Source: Verrucomicrobiota bacterium
GTDB lineage: Bacteria; Verrucomicrobiota; Verrucomicrobiia; Chthoniobacterales; UBA10450
Assembly (NCBI GenBank): GCA_003218475.1
Contig: QHNR01000063.1
Location: 1,305 to 47,166 of the forward strand
Length of the DNA stretch: 45,862 nt
Direction: 5' to 3'
The notes under the pieces were generated by a model, which saw only the letters and a program-made list of their open reading frames with translations, did not search any database and was not told the origin of the DNA. Below are positions 1 through 8,851 of this stretch, one piece after another (within the stretch, counting starts at the first letter, position 1; each line of letters begins with the position of its first letter). A program made the position numbers and the translations under genes.

Positions 1-138
1 CTGGTTCAGGTTTTTCGTCGCCGATGGGACCGTCACAAGCGGATCGCGCGTTGGACGATCCCAATCTGGCTGTACGTCTCCATCACGGGCGTGTTTGTGT
101 ATTTGATGCTTTACAAATGGTTTCCTCCGGGAACGTGA
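1..138 (+). CDS. DUF420 family membrane protein, C-terminal end (partial)
   Basis: Reading frame 1 is open from the window edge to the TGA at 136-138 and gives 45 residues. The peptide starts [18 protein letters not shown], continues through a hydrophobic segment ([17 protein letters not shown]) and ends soon after. A basic HKRIARWT-type run followed by a last membrane helix ending in YLMLY is what I know from the C-terminus of DUF420 (YozB-like) integral membrane proteins, which often sit near respiratory or heme/copper assembly genes. The 5' part lies outside the window, so context cannot be judged. The family call rests on this short end only. Confidence 0.6.
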   Translation: MVQVFRRRWDRHKRIARWTIPIWLYVSITGVFVYLMLYKWFPPGT

Positions 139-254
139 TGCAAGCAATCCTGCCTGCAAGAGATCACCTACGCAGACAGGATGTCTGCGTCACGTCCAAA
201 GTCTTGCACACGGCAATGATTTGATGTTTCATCAATCGATGCGCGCTGCTGCGC

Positions 255-728
255 ATGCAAGAAACGTTTATGGTAACTATTGCAACGTTCAATGAGCCGG
301 CCAAAGCGCGGCAGCTGAAACGGCGCTTTCACGACGCCGGGATCAACGCCGATGTTCACAATGAGGCGCCGCTGCAACAGGTCGGCTTCATGTCGCGCCC
401 GCAGGCGAATGCGAAGGTGATGGTGGAAGACAGCGACTTCGAAAAGGCGCAGGAGCTCATGATCGAGTGGGAGGCCACCGATCCAGACATCTCCGCCGCT
501 CTGATTCGATGTCCGCAATGCGGCTCTTCAAATATCGAGTATCCACAGATGACCCGAAAATTCATGACTCCCGCGCTCGTCGGCGTGCTTTGCGCTCTGA
601 AAATTATTCCCAAGGAGTTTTACTGCCAGGACTGCCACTTTACCTGGAGCAACCAGGAAGAGCCTACGATCGGACGGCTGTGGCATCGGTTCTTTCCCGG
701 AAGTGAATCGAGCACGGAAGCCTCATAG
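255..728 (+). CDS. DUF2007-type protein with C-terminal zinc ribbon
   Basis: The 157-residue protein begins with a compact alpha/beta domain (MVTIATFNEPAKARQLKRRF, then VHNEAPLQQ and VMVEDSDFEKAQELM) typical of DUF2007 'putative signal transducing' proteins, a ferredoxin-like fold related to PII/ACT domains. The second half has CPQCGSS near residue 90 and CQDC near residue 128, a four-cysteine zinc ribbon. A weakly hydrophobic stretch (MTPALVGVLCALKII) lies between the Cys pairs. The start may be ATG 255 or ATG 270; the second gives the usual MVTI N-terminus and neither has a strong Shine-Dalgarno. Function is unknown in the family. It stands alone, 117 bp after the DUF420 gene. Confidence 0.75.
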   Translation: MQETFMVTIATFNEPAKARQLKRRFHDAGINADVHNEAPLQQVGFMSRPQANAKVMVEDSDFEKAQELMIEWEATDPDISAALIRCPQCGSSNIEYPQMTRKFMTPALVGVLCALKIIPKEFYCQDCHFTWSNQEEPTIGRLWHRFFPGSESSTEAS

Positions 729-879
729 GCGATCGATTTATTCTCCTGGCGCTTGATTCGTCGCACACGATTCTTCTTGTGATGGATTCTCATTTGCCCA
801 GAGCTATCGGAATTTCTTGTTCTCTCCGGCATGACATCTCTCGAGTTTCCCCTGCAGGCACAATCGCTCGTTGCCAGCC

Positions 880-1722
880 ATGAAGTGGCTCTTCGTACTA
901 CTGCTCGCACTGATCATCTTTGGCGGCGCCGCGTGGTTCGGTTACAACACCTTCGTCAAAGAAGAAATTGCGGTGAAAAAGGAGCAACGTGGAGAAGTTA
1001 CTCCCCCGCCTGCGCCGGACATCAGCCTGCCGGAATTTCAGGCAGCGCTACAATTGCGCCAGGACGGAAAACTGACCGAAGCTCGCGACGCGCTCGTCGC
1101 CTTCATCCAAAAATATCCCTCCGGAAAACACCTCGATGAAGCGCGCGATGTGCTCGGGGAAGTGAATGTCGACATTTTGCTATCGCGTCATCCGTCTCCG
1201 GAAAAAATTGAGTACGTCGTAAAGCCCGGAGACGTGCTGGCTAAGATTTCGCGGAAATTGAAGACGACGCCGGAGCTGATTATGCGGATGAACAATATGA
1301 GCAGCACAATGTTGCACATTGGGGAGCATCTGCTCATCTCGCACCCCGAGTTCGCAATGGTGATTCAGCGGAAGGCAAACCTCGTTGTGCTTCTCAATCA
1401 CGGCGCGTTTTTCAAGCAATATCATGTGCGTGAAGCAAAGCTACCGCCCAAGCAGCCGGCCAAAATCACCGCAAAAATCGCCGAAACAATGGCTTGGAAA
1501 GGTGGCAAACGCGTGGGCCTGGGCAGCAAGCAGTACCTTGCCAGCACCAAGTGGATCCGGATTGCTGGCGCTGCGGGTTATACTCTGTATTCGGTGCCGG
1601 ATAGTGCCCATCCCAATCTCGACCAGCCGCCCCCGCCGGTCGGCCTCGGCCTGGTCGCCACCGATCTCGAGGAGCTAAGCAGCCTTATAAACAACCGTAC
1701 CCCCGTCACGATTATCGACTAG
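880..1722 (+). CDS. membrane-anchored LysM protein with L,D-transpeptidase-like tail
   Basis: Starting at ATG 880 (MKWLFVLLLALIIFGG), a single N-terminal membrane segment is followed by a TPR-like helical stretch (ALQLRQDGKLTEARDALVAF, about residues 55-75). Then comes a clear LysM domain (EYVVKPGDVLAKISRKL to IGEHLLI, about 108-150), which binds peptidoglycan. The last 120 residues (HGAFFKQYHVREAKLPP onward) resemble the beta-rich entry of a YkuD L,D-transpeptidase, but I do not see the expected HG-plus-SxGC catalytic cysteine motif, so this domain is either divergent or non-catalytic. A TTG nine bases upstream is an alternative start but gives a worse signal. Likely a cell-wall-attached envelope protein. 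It sits 89 bp before accA with the same orientation. Confidence 0.75.
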   Translation: MKWLFVLLLALIIFGGAAWFGYNTFVKEEIAVKKEQRGEVTPPPAPDISLPEFQAALQLRQDGKLTEARDALVAFIQKYPSGKHLDEARDVLGEVNVDILLSRHPSPEKIEYVVKPGDVLAKISRKLKTTPELIMRMNNMSSTMLHIGEHLLISHPEFAMVIQRKANLVVLLNHGAFFKQYHVREAKLPPKQPAKITAKIAETMAWKGGKRVGLGSKQYLASTKWIRIAGAAGYTLYSVPDSAHPNLDQPPPPVGLGLVATDLEELSSLINNRTPVTIID

Positions 1723-1811
1723 AATCAGTGAAAGAGTGATGCATTGAAGCAGGGAAAACGACGGGATTACTTGACGCTCTGACGCTTCAACGCTTTAAGG
1801 CTTTACTGCTC

Positions 1812-2804
1812 ATGGAATGGCAACCGCTGGATTTTGAAAGACCGATCTTTGACTTGGAACGGCGATTAGAGGATTTGAAGAATCACTCCGATAAGCACGA
1901 CGTCGATCTCGATCCGGCGATAAGAGAACTGGAGGCAAAGCTTCGCGAAACACGGCGCCGGATCTATGGCAATCTTACGGCCTGGCAACGTGTCCAAATC
2001 GCGCGACATACGCAACGGCCGTTCGCACTTGATTACATCGACCGGTGTTTCGCGAATTGGGTCGAATTGCATGGCGACCGCCGCTTTGCGGATGACAAAG
2101 CGATGCCCTGCGGTCTGGCCATATTCGGCGGCCGGCGTTGCGTCGTGATCACTCACCAGAAAGGACGTAATACCAAAGAGAACGTGATGCGGAATTTTGG
2201 CTGCGCCCATCCTGAAGGCTACCGCAAAGCGCTGCGATTAATGCGGTTGGGCGAAAAATTTGGCATGCCAGTGATCTCGTTGATCGATACGCCGGGCGCT
2301 TTTCCCGGGATCGGATCGGAAGAACGTCATATTTCAGAGGCTATAGCTGTCAATCTTCGTGAAATGATGACGCTGCGCGTGCCGATCGTCGCCGCAGTTA
2401 TCGGCGAGGGCGGCTCCGGCGGAGCGCTAGGCATCGGCGTTGCAGATCGTGTGTTGATCCTCGAGAACGCTTATTACTCAGTGATCAGCCCTGAAGCGTG
2501 TTCCGCGATCTTGTGGAGAGACCGGCGACATGCGGCCGAAGCGGCCGAAGCGCTCAAGCTGACCGCGCAGGATTTGTTTAAACTCGAAATTGTGGACGAA
2601 ATTATCGCCGAACCGGAGGGCGGTGCACACCGGGACTATGATTCTATTGCCGCGAACCTTAGCAAGGCGTTGCGCGGGGCTGTCCAACAGGTTTCTCAGC
2701 TTCCAGTTGCCGAACTGCTGGAAAAACGATATCAAAAATTTCGCCGGCTGGGTGTGTTTTCCGAAGGCAAAACCGTCAGCGCCTCGGCTCAGTCTTTAAT
2801 GTGA
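1812..2804 (+). CDS. accA: acetyl-CoA carboxylase carboxyltransferase subunit alpha
   Basis: The product has 330 residues, close to the usual AccA length of about 320. It catalyses, with AccD, transfer of the carboxyl group from carboxybiotin to acetyl-CoA to make malonyl-CoA, the first committed step of fatty acid synthesis in the cytoplasm. Family signatures are visible: the N-terminal FERPIFDLERRLEDL helix, LHGDRRFADDKA, HQKGRNTKENVMRNFG, the oxyanion segment LIDTPGAFPGIGSEERH, and GEGGSGGALGIGVADRV. No biotin-carboxyl-carrier or AccD gene is in the window. The stop codon overlaps the start of the next gene by one base (TGATG), so the two are probably translated together. Confidence 0.97.
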   Translation: MEWQPLDFERPIFDLERRLEDLKNHSDKHDVDLDPAIRELEAKLRETRRRIYGNLTAWQRVQIARHTQRPFALDYIDRCFANWVELHGDRRFADDKAMPCGLAIFGGRRCVVITHQKGRNTKENVMRNFGCAHPEGYRKALRLMRLGEKFGMPVISLIDTPGAFPGIGSEERHISEAIAVNLREMMTLRVPIVAAVIGEGGSGGALGIGVADRVLILENAYYSVISPEACSAILWRDRRHAAEAAEALKLTAQDLFKLEIVDEIIAEPEGGAHRDYDSIAANLSKALRGAVQQVSQLPVAELLEKRYQKFRRLGVFSEGKTVSASAQSLM

Positions 2805-3610
2805 TGTTTGGGATTTGGGGTAAATCAGCGGGTGTTTGCTGGCTCAGTGCCCTCGCTGCTGTCACCACGATGCAAGCGAGCATAGGAGGTTCGGATTTTC
2901 GCTTTGATCGCGACACCCTGGCGTTTCAAAACGCCACCGTGCTCAAGTATAAGGATGGGGTTCCCTTTCTGCGTGCAAAATCGACAAGCGATGATCCCGC
3001 CAACAAATATACCCGCCGCTGTTTTGTCATGACGCGCACGGCGATGCAATTCCGCAAGTTCGCCCATTTCGATCCGCGAGGCGCCCCGTTGGATGACAAA
3101 GCTTTGGCCGCCCGCATTCGCTCGGTTACGCGACGACACGCTTGGGCTGCTCCGTTGCCGGAAAATCAGCGAATCGTTTTTCCAGGTTATGCAAGTTTGC
3201 GGGAAATGAGCAAAGCTCGCACGCACGTGTTTCAAGAGAATATCGGCAGCGGGTTTATAACTTATTTTCGGCCAGGCAACGGCCGAATGTTTTTCGAGCA
3301 CAGCCGCAAATATCAGGAGAGAACTCACGCCAGTCTCGATGCCGCCCTCTCGCATGGTGATCTGTTCGTCGGCTATCTTTCGACTTATCCGAAACTCAGT
3401 ATTAATCATGCAGTGCTGGTTTATGCCCGGAACAAAAGTATCCCTGGAGACGAGCTTGAGCATTACCTGGCTTATGATCCAAACCATGCCGAAGCACCGC
3501 GCGAGCTAACCTGGTCGCCTTGTGAGCGCGCCTTTGCGTATGAGAAAGACATAGACTTCATCGGGGGATTCGTCCGCGTTTACCAATCCTACGGCAAGCC
3601 GTTGCAGTGA
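2804..3610 (+). CDS. secreted protein with papain-like Cys/His/Asp pattern, copy A
   Basis: I do not recognise a named family. From ATG 2804 (a GTG three bases earlier is possible) there is a signal-peptide-like N-terminus (VCWLSALAAVTTMQA) and a mature domain of about 240 residues. The following gene encodes a paralog. Invariant blocks between the two are YTRRCF, LDDKALAARIR, VFPGY, MSKAR, TYFRPGN, LSINHAVLVY, YDPNH, RELTW and FIGGF. The order Cys (about 73), His (about 202, in SINHAVLVY) and Asp (about 225, in YDPNH) matches the nucleophile-His-Asp/Asn order of papain-like/C39-like folds, where H-x-V-x-x-Y and YDPN strands are common. This is inference. It is coupled to accA by a one-base overlap. 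Confidence 0.7.
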   Translation: MFGIWGKSAGVCWLSALAAVTTMQASIGGSDFRFDRDTLAFQNATVLKYKDGVPFLRAKSTSDDPANKYTRRCFVMTRTAMQFRKFAHFDPRGAPLDDKALAARIRSVTRRHAWAAPLPENQRIVFPGYASLREMSKARTHVFQENIGSGFITYFRPGNGRMFFEHSRKYQERTHASLDAALSHGDLFVGYLSTYPKLSINHAVLVYARNKSIPGDELEHYLAYDPNHAEAPRELTWSPCERAFAYEKDIDFIGGFVRVYQSYGKPLQ

Positions 3611-4440
3611 AAACGATTCGACGCGTCCTTAACGTGATTCCCAGCAATTCGCGCACAGCGGCAGGTTTTTGGCAGCTCGGCGCTTTCGTAGCTCTCGTCC
3701 TTCTACGAAGCAGCGCGGTAGCGTCGGATTTCTGTATCGACAGCGACACGGTCAGCTTCGCCAACTCAACCGTCTTCGAGTATCGCCAAGGCCATCCTCA
3801 TTTGCGGCGGCAAAGAGAGAAAGGAGAGCCGAAAAGGTACACCCGCCGCTGTTTTGTCCTGTGCCGTACGACGATGCAGTTTCAGAAGTTTGCTCGCTTC
3901 GATCCGCATACCCCTGCATTAGACGACAAGGCATTGGCCGCTCGCATTCGAAATGTCACCCGTCGAGCGGCTTGGGGAAAGCCGTTGCCGCTGGATCAAC
4001 GCGTCGTCTTCCCGGGATACCCCAACTTGCGAGCAATGAGCAAGGCGCGCCGCGAAGTTGTGCGAGCAAATATTGGCCTTGGCTGGCCGACTTATTTTCG
4101 GCCCGGGAATTTTCGCATGCTTATCGTGCACGACTCTAATTACCACAAAGAGACCCACGCCAACCTCGATGCAGCTTTGGCGCGCGGCGAGTTGTTTGTT
4201 GGTTTTCTCACAACTTACCCGCGTCTCAGCATCAATCACGCGGTGTTGGTCTACAAACGAAAACCTGCATCTCAGAATGATGGAATTGACCGTTATCTCG
4301 TTTACGACCCCAATCACCCGGAATTGCCGCGTGAGCTCACCTGGTCCTCCCACGATCATGCTTTCGCATACCAAAAAGATTGGGATTTCATCGGCGGCTT
4401 CGTTTGCGTTTATCAAATTTACGGCAAGTGGCTCCAGTAG
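3607..4440 (+). CDS. secreted protein with papain-like Cys/His/Asp pattern, copy B
   Basis: This 277-residue protein is a paralog of the preceding gene, colinear along the whole mature domain. The GTG start overlaps the upstream stop by four bases (GTGA), a typical coupled start. A hydrophobic segment (FVALVLLRSSAVAS) suggests export. The candidate catalytic positions are Cys82 in YTRRCF, His211 in SINHAVLVY and Asp234 in YDPNH, all conserved with copy A. An additional Cys (FVLCRTT) is present only here. Role unknown: a secreted cysteine peptidase, amidase or transglutaminase-like enzyme would fit the pattern. Strong divergence in the N-terminal 60 residues and high identity in the core indicate an old tandem duplication under constraint. 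Confidence 0.7.
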   Translation: MKTIRRVLNVIPSNSRTAAGFWQLGAFVALVLLRSSAVASDFCIDSDTVSFANSTVFEYRQGHPHLRRQREKGEPKRYTRRCFVLCRTTMQFQKFARFDPHTPALDDKALAARIRNVTRRAAWGKPLPLDQRVVFPGYPNLRAMSKARREVVRANIGLGWPTYFRPGNFRMLIVHDSNYHKETHANLDAALARGELFVGFLTTYPRLSINHAVLVYKRKPASQNDGIDRYLVYDPNHPELPRELTWSSHDHAFAYQKDWDFIGGFVCVYQIYGKWLQ

Positions 4441-4442
4441 TT

Positions 4443-4472
4443 TGTCATTCCGAGCGAAGTCGAGGAATCTCT
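4443..4472 (+). repeat. intergenic repeat arm (TGTCATTCCGAGCGAAG type)
   Basis: The segment TGTCATTCCGAGCGAAG continuing to GAATCTCT is one arm of a dispersed intergenic repeat. The reverse-complement form (GAGATTTCTCG...GCTCGAAATGACA) lies at 5686-5721, and related arms are at 12947-13047 and 14231-14255. It lies just after the stop of copy B and may form a weak hairpin. Confidence 0.6.
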
Positions 4473-4553
4473 TAATTGTTTTCTTCGGTATGCTGACCAA
4501 AATAGCAGTAATAGACTAGTCGACTCTATTCGACATGACACGAGACCGCGCCA

Positions 4554-4658
4554 ATGCCAGATCAACCGTCACCGCCCAAACCGGCTCCGCCGACACCCGT
4601 GCCGCCTCCCGAACCGTTGCCGCCTAACCCTCCACCGGTGCCACCGGTGGGAAGGTGA
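4554..4658 (+). CDS. 34-residue proline-rich micro-ORF (putative)
   Basis: An ATG at 4554 opens a 34-residue ORF ending at TGA 4656-4658. About half of the residues are proline (MPDQPSPPKPAPPTPVPP, then more PP and VPPVGR), with no membrane segment. I see no strong ribosome binding site, and the ORF ends four bases before the stop of the convergent esterase gene. It could be a real small protein, as Pro-rich small ORFs are known in these bacteria, or the compositional outcome of a CCG-rich linker. No function can be assigned. Confidence 0.35.
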   Translation: MPDQPSPPKPAPPTPVPPPEPLPPNPPPVPPVGR

Positions 4659-4661
4659 TAA

Positions 4662-5462
4662 TTAGTTGGCTGCAAACAAAAATCGTAGGGCCGGTTCCAC
4701 ACGCGCTGCCCACGCACCTTCGCTGTGGTCGGCGCGTTCAGCTTCGATGTATTGAATGTCCTTGTTTAGTTTCCACCCTTTTTCGATCAGACGATTACAC
4801 AACTCGCGCGTTTGTTCCCAGCCGGGCTCCGCTGTGCCGGTGTCGAGCCAGATTTTTGACGGTGGTTTCTGCTCGATAGAATCGACGAGCCGGTAAATCA
4901 CGAAATTGTCCCACCAAATTGACGGCGACATCACCATGAGGCGGCGGAAGATGTGCGGATATAAAATGCCAATCGCAAGCGTAACGAGGCCACCAAAGGA
5001 TGAGCCGCCTAATCCCGTGAATTCTGGATCCGTCTTAGTCCGATATTTTCGATCGATGTAAGGCTTAAGTTCCTCGGCAAGAAACTCCGCATAGTGTCCC
5101 GCCAGGCCTTTGCTCCGTTTTTTGCGTCTCGCTTTCGCGTCGATGATTCCCCGCGTCGGCGCGTATTCATGCACCCGCTCCTCGCCCATGTTTGCGACTG
5201 CGACGATGATAAGCGGCTCAATCAGCTTTGCGCGAATGAGGCGTTCGGCCGTTTCATCCACGCCCCATTCCGCGCCTGCAAAGGAAGTTGCGGCATCGAA
5301 GACATTTTGACCGTCGTGCAAATAAAGCACTGGATAACGCCGGCCCAAGAAACGTCGGTAGCCGCGGGGCAGATAAACCAAAATGTCGCGACGATTCCCG
5401 AGAATCTTCGATGGAAACGCGCGATGCCGTTTAATGTTTCCGGTTAACGTATGTTTAGGCAT
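4662..5462 (-). CDS. esterase, enterochelin esterase (Fes)/esterase D-like alpha/beta hydrolase
   Basis: The 266-residue protein has the layout of the putative esterase family (PF00756). It starts with RRDILVYLPRGY, then YPVLYLHDGQN around residue 43, the AEWGVDETAERLI region, and a nucleophile elbow GGSSFGG with Ser155. A strand WLDTGTAE provides an acidic residue and ADHSEGAWAAR a catalytic His near the C-terminus. No signal peptide is seen, so it is probably cytoplasmic. Substrate unknown; relatives hydrolyse siderophore, S-formylglutathione or carbohydrate esters. It is a single gene, convergent with the accA block and flanked on both sides by intergenic repeat arms. Confidence 0.85.
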   Translation of the reverse strand: MPKHTLTGNIKRHRAFPSKILGNRRDILVYLPRGYRRFLGRRYPVLYLHDGQNVFDAATSFAGAEWGVDETAERLIRAKLIEPLIIVAVANMGEERVHEYAPTRGIIDAKARRKKRSKGLAGHYAEFLAEELKPYIDRKYRTKTDPEFTGLGGSSFGGLVTLAIGILYPHIFRRLMVMSPSIWWDNFVIYRLVDSIEQKPPSKIWLDTGTAEPGWEQTRELCNRLIEKGWKLNKDIQYIEAERADHSEGAWAARVEPALRFLFAAN

Positions 5463-5535
5463 GCGAGACCAGACGCTTCGATGAGATGTCGATCATGTCC
5501 AATGCTTGGCGTTCGCTGTGGACACGAAAACGAAG

Positions 5536-5663
5536 CCTCACCTTAATCCTCTCCCTTTGCCAACGGGAGAGGCGATTGAGCAAGCAGCGTCGCGGCGAAG
5601 CTTCAGCATGACAAATTCTCGTGTTCCGCCTCTCCCCGTTCGGGGAGAGGATTGAGGTGAGAG
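5536..5663. repeat. inverted repeat with CCTCACC..ATCCTCTCCC arms
   Basis: The left arm at 5536-5555 (CCTCACCTTAATCCTCTCCC) is complementary with few mismatches to the right arm at 5643-5663 (GGGGAGAGGATTGAGGTGAG). Inside there are two smaller hairpins with GGGAGAGG/CCTCTCCC units. It looks like a mobile-type intergenic repeat (REP/MITE-like) without coding capacity. It sits directly before the second repeat arm at 5686-5721. Confidence 0.7.
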
Positions 5664-5685
5664 GATATCCCCGGCGATTTGTAAA

Positions 5686-5721
5686 AGAGATTTCTCGCCT
5701 TCGGCTTCGCTCGAAATGACA
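5686..5721 (-). repeat. intergenic repeat arm, reverse orientation
   Basis: The sequence GAGATTTCTCG followed by GCTTCGCTCGAAATGACA is the reverse-complement version of the arm at 4443-4472. Its last base is the A of an ATG at 5721, so that ATG is probably an accident of repeat insertion and not the original start of the next gene. Confidence 0.6.
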
Positions 5722-5729
5722 TGGAGAAC

Positions 5730-6444
5730 ATGAACGAACGTTACATCAAATGGTACACACCCTGGCTGAGCCGTGAAGTTGAAATGCTCGTTTTCGGGAA
5801 CGGCGGCGGCCTGCCGCTGATCATCTTCCCGACTTCTTTCGGCCGTTACTATCAAAACAAGGATTTTGGCGTGACTGGTTCGGTGAGCGACTATGTCGAT
5901 GAGGGTAAAATCACGGTCTACTGCCCGGATGCGATAGATCTCGAAAGTTTTTACAATAAATCGATTCACCCGGCCGACAGAATGCGGACGCACAACGCGT
6001 ACGAAAATGTGATCGTTCGCGACGTGTTCGATCTCGCGCGCCGCGAATGCGGTTGTCATGGCGTCGCGGTTTGTGGCGGTAGCCTGGGTGCTTACCACGC
6101 CGCGAATATTGCGTTTCGTCACCCAGACGCCGCCAGGCCATCTCATTAGCTTGAGTGGCTCATTCGACATCACCTCGTTTTTCGACGGCTATCACGACGA
6201 CAACATCTACTTCAACAGTCCATTTGAATATCTCCCGAACACGACTGACCCGTGGAAGTACAATCACATGGGCATCGTTCTCGGAACTGGCGAATGGGAC
6301 AACACACGCCACGAATCCTATCGCTTGTCTGAAATCTTAAATTCGAAGGGTATCAAGCATTGGCTCGACGACGGAAAATGGCGTGGCCACGACTGGAATT
6401 ACTGGCGAGACATGCTGCCCTATTATTTGTCAAAGATCGTTTGA
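5730..6444 (+). pseudogene. esterase-like alpha/beta hydrolase, single frameshift
   Basis: Two overlapping frames together encode one conserved protein. The first frame gives MNERYIKWYTPWLSREVEML through a nucleophile-elbow motif CGGSLGAYHAAN and reaches FRHPDAARPSH, ending at 6149. The second frame resumes as GHLISLSGSFDITSFFDGY and runs to the natural end PYYLSKIV at 6444. Removing one A near 6135 would restore HPDAAGHLISLSG, so a one-base insertion is the simplest explanation. The family is the esterase (PF00756-like) group also represented at 4662-5462, but the sequences are clearly different. Ser in GGSLG and His in HDWNYWR are candidate catalytic residues. A sequencing error is as likely as a true mutation. 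Confidence 0.75.
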
Positions 6445-6485
6445 GCTACGATTTCTCACGCAGGCTCCCACGCACGCGCGATGAC

Positions 6486-8651
6486 CTAGCTGGAAGTTTC
6501 TATGCGCTCGGGCGCTGGCTCTGCTGCCTGTCCAGTCTCTTTCTCCGCGCGCTCTTTCAGCGCTGCTTTGCGCGAAAGTTTTACCCGGCCTTTGTCATCG
6601 ATGCCGATGCACTTGACCCAAATGATGTCGCCCACCTTGGCGACGTCTTCGGTCCGTTTCACGCGAAAATCCGCGAGCTCGGAAATATGCACGAGCCCAT
6701 CTCTACCCGGGAAAACTTCGACAAACGCGCCAAATTCCTTCGTTGAAACGACGCGACCTTGATACGTCTGCCCGATCTCAATTTCCCGCGTCATACCACC
6801 GATGATTTCCTTCGCGCGCGCCATGCTTTCGCCGCTGGTCGCGTAGATGTGCACCGAGCCGTCATCTTCAATGTTGATCTCAGCGCCGGTCTCCGCGACG
6901 ATGCCCTTGATGGTCTTGCCGCCGGGGCCGATCAGCGCGCCGATCTTCTCGGGATTAATTTTGAGCGTCTCGATTCGCGGCGCGTATTTCGAGAGTTCCG
7001 GCCGAGGCTTATCCAGTGTGCTCCGCATTATCTCGAGAATCTTCGTGCGCGCGTCCTTCGCACGCTGAATCGCTTCCGCCATGATTTTGTGACTAATACC
7101 CGGTAGCTTCAGGTCGAGCTGAAAGCCGGTGACGCCTGCGTCTGTTCCGCAAAGTTTGAAGTCCATGTCACCAAAGTGGTCTTCCGAGCCAATGATGTCG
7201 GTGAGCAACTCGTAGCGTTTTATTTCCTGATCGTCGCCGCGCTCAGTCACCAGCCCGATCGAGATTCCGCCAACCGGCGTCTTTATCGGAACGCCGGCAT
7301 CCATGAGCGCGAGTGTGCCCGCGCAGACACTCGCCATCGAGGTCGATCCGTTTGATTCCATGATCTCGCTTGAAATACGGATGGCATAACGAAAATCCTG
7401 TTCACTCGGCACAACCGGCTCGAGCGAGCGCTCAGCGAGCGCGCCGTGGCCAATCTCGCGCCGTCCAGGTCCGCCCGTCCGGCCCGTTTCGCCTACGCTA
7501 AACGGAGGAAAATTGTAATGCAGGATGAACCGCTTCGATTGGTCGCCGCCGCCGTAAGCATCAAGCATCTGCGCCTCCTCGATCGGTGCGAGCGTGGCGA
7601 GCGCGACCGCCTGGGTTTCGCCGCGCTGGAAAATCGCCGCACCGTGCGCACGCGGCAGGACACTCACTTCGCAACTGATCGGTCGTAAATCCCCATAGCC
7701 GCGCCCATCAACGCGCTTCTGTTTTTCCAGAATGCTGACGCGAAACGCCTTTTTCTGGACGTAATCGAATGCCTGGAAGATCGTGAAGGGATCAACCTCC
7801 GGATGTTTTTCCAGGATCGCGGTCTTTACTTCCTCGCGAAGGGCATCGACCGCTTTAGCACGCGCAACCTTTCCTTCGGTGTAAAGCGCCTCTTCAATGC
7901 GGTCGCCCGCACCGCGGTAAGCGATATCGAGCAGTTCCTGATTCACCTTGAGCAACTCGGCATTCCGTTTTGGTTTGTTCACCATCGCGGCCAGTTCTTT
8001 TTGCACGCGAATCATCTCCCGCGCATGCCCGTGCGCGAACTCGAGCGCTTTTATGAACTCAGTTTCCGGCAGTTCCCTGGCGGAACCTTCGATCATGATC
8101 ACATCGTTTTCTGTACCCACGTAAACCAGATCCAGGTCGCTATCGGCGCGTTCGGTGTGTGTCGGGTTGGCAATAAACTCGCCTTTCACCCGACCGACCC
8201 GGACGGCACCAACTGGACCGGCGAATTGAATATCCGAAACGCACAGCGCAGCGGACGCTCCGTTGATCGCCAGAATGTCCGGATCGTTTTGCCCGTCGGC
8301 GCTAAGCAGGATCGAGATGATTTGCGTGTCGTAAAAATAGCCTTGTGGAAAAAGCGGCCGCAGCGGCCGATCGATCATGCGCGACGTGAGCGTTTCCTTT
8401 TCCGTCGGACGGCCTTCGCGTTTGAAATAACCGCCCGGGAATTTTCCCACCGCTGCCGCTTTTTCGCGATAATCGACGGTGAGCGGGAAATAATCCTGCC
8501 CTTCTTTGACCGCCGTGGCCGAGACCGCACTGACCAAGACGGTCGTGTCGCCGCACGTTACGACGACCGCCCCGTCGGCGAGCCTGGCGATTTTGCCAGT
8601 TTCGATTGAGATTTGATTAGCCCCAATTTGGGCTGTGACCTTTTGTTGCAT
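6486..8651 (-). CDS. pnp: polyribonucleotide nucleotidyltransferase (PNPase)
   Basis: PNPase degrades RNA 3' to 5' phosphorolytically and is part of bacterial RNA decay machinery in the cytoplasm. From ATG 8651 the product is 721 residues, the usual size. The start is supported by AGGAAAG seven bases upstream; a longer TTG start at 8672 is less likely. The domain order is complete: first RNase PH domain (residues 1-220, with [10 protein letters not shown] and [11 protein letters not shown]), an alpha-helical linker, second RNase PH domain ([18 protein letters not shown]-type segment; [19 protein letters not shown]), a KH domain with [11 protein letters not shown], and a C-terminal S1 domain ([20 protein letters not shown]). 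It lies downstream of rpsO, the classical arrangement. Confidence 0.98.
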   Translation of the reverse strand: MQQKVTAQIGANQISIETGKIARLADGAVVVTCGDTTVLVSAVSATAVKEGQDYFPLTVDYREKAAAVGKFPGGYFKREGRPTEKETLTSRMIDRPLRPLFPQGYFYDTQIISILLSADGQNDPDILAINGASAALCVSDIQFAGPVGAVRVGRVKGEFIANPTHTERADSDLDLVYVGTENDVIMIEGSARELPETEFIKALEFAHGHAREMIRVQKELAAMVNKPKRNAELLKVNQELLDIAYRGAGDRIEEALYTEGKVARAKAVDALREEVKTAILEKHPEVDPFTIFQAFDYVQKKAFRVSILEKQKRVDGRGYGDLRPISCEVSVLPRAHGAAIFQRGETQAVALATLAPIEEAQMLDAYGGGDQSKRFILHYNFPPFSVGETGRTGGPGRREIGHGALAERSLEPVVPSEQDFRYAIRISSEIMESNGSTSMASVCAGTLALMDAGVPIKTPVGGISIGLVTERGDDQEIKRYELLTDIIGSEDHFGDMDFKLCGTDAGVTGFQLDLKLPGISHKIMAEAIQRAKDARTKILEIMRSTLDKPRPELSKYAPRIETLKINPEKIGALIGPGGKTIKGIVAETGAEINIEDDGSVHIYATSGESMARAKEIIGGMTREIEIGQTYQGRVVSTKEFGAFVEVFPGRDGLVHISELADFRVKRTEDVAKVGDIIWVKCIGIDDKGRVKLSRKAALKERAEKETGQAAEPAPERIETSS

Positions 8652-8696
8652 TTTACTTTCCTGGATGCGCAAGTTCCAGGCCGGTCACCCTGACTG

Positions 8697-8746
8697 TAGG
8701 TTTTAAACCCGTTGCTCCGTCGCGCGGAGCGCGAAACTAAAACCTA
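8697..8746 (-). promoter_or_regulatory. long hairpin in the rpsO-pnp intergenic region
   Basis: TAGGTTTTA at 8697-8705 pairs perfectly with TAAAACCTA at 8738-8746. An inner stem GCTCCG (8714-8719) pairs with CGGAGC (8725-8730) around a five-base loop. The structure lies in the pnp leader about 45 bases before the start codon. In other bacteria the rpsO-pnp spacer carries a terminator and an RNase III-cleaved stem used for pnp autoregulation; an equivalent role here is inferred from position only. There is no clear U-tract. Confidence 0.55.
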
Positions 8747-8851
8747 AAATCCAAGGTGATTGCTGCGACCTGAGACTGCTAATTAACTCTGTTTAATTTA
8801 GTTATGGCTTCGAGCAATTCAAACCATTCGACGCAAGACCAGTGATTTCGG

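Noticed and set aside
2825-3487. 220-codon minus-strand ORF opposite secreted protein copy A
   Set aside because: Copy A is supported by a paralog, overlap coupling and a signal peptide; the antisense frame has none of these.
7803-8609. 268-codon plus-strand ORF opposite pnp
   Set aside because: It lies fully antisense to the conserved second strand of pnp and its product is Arg/Phe-rich with no recognisable domain.
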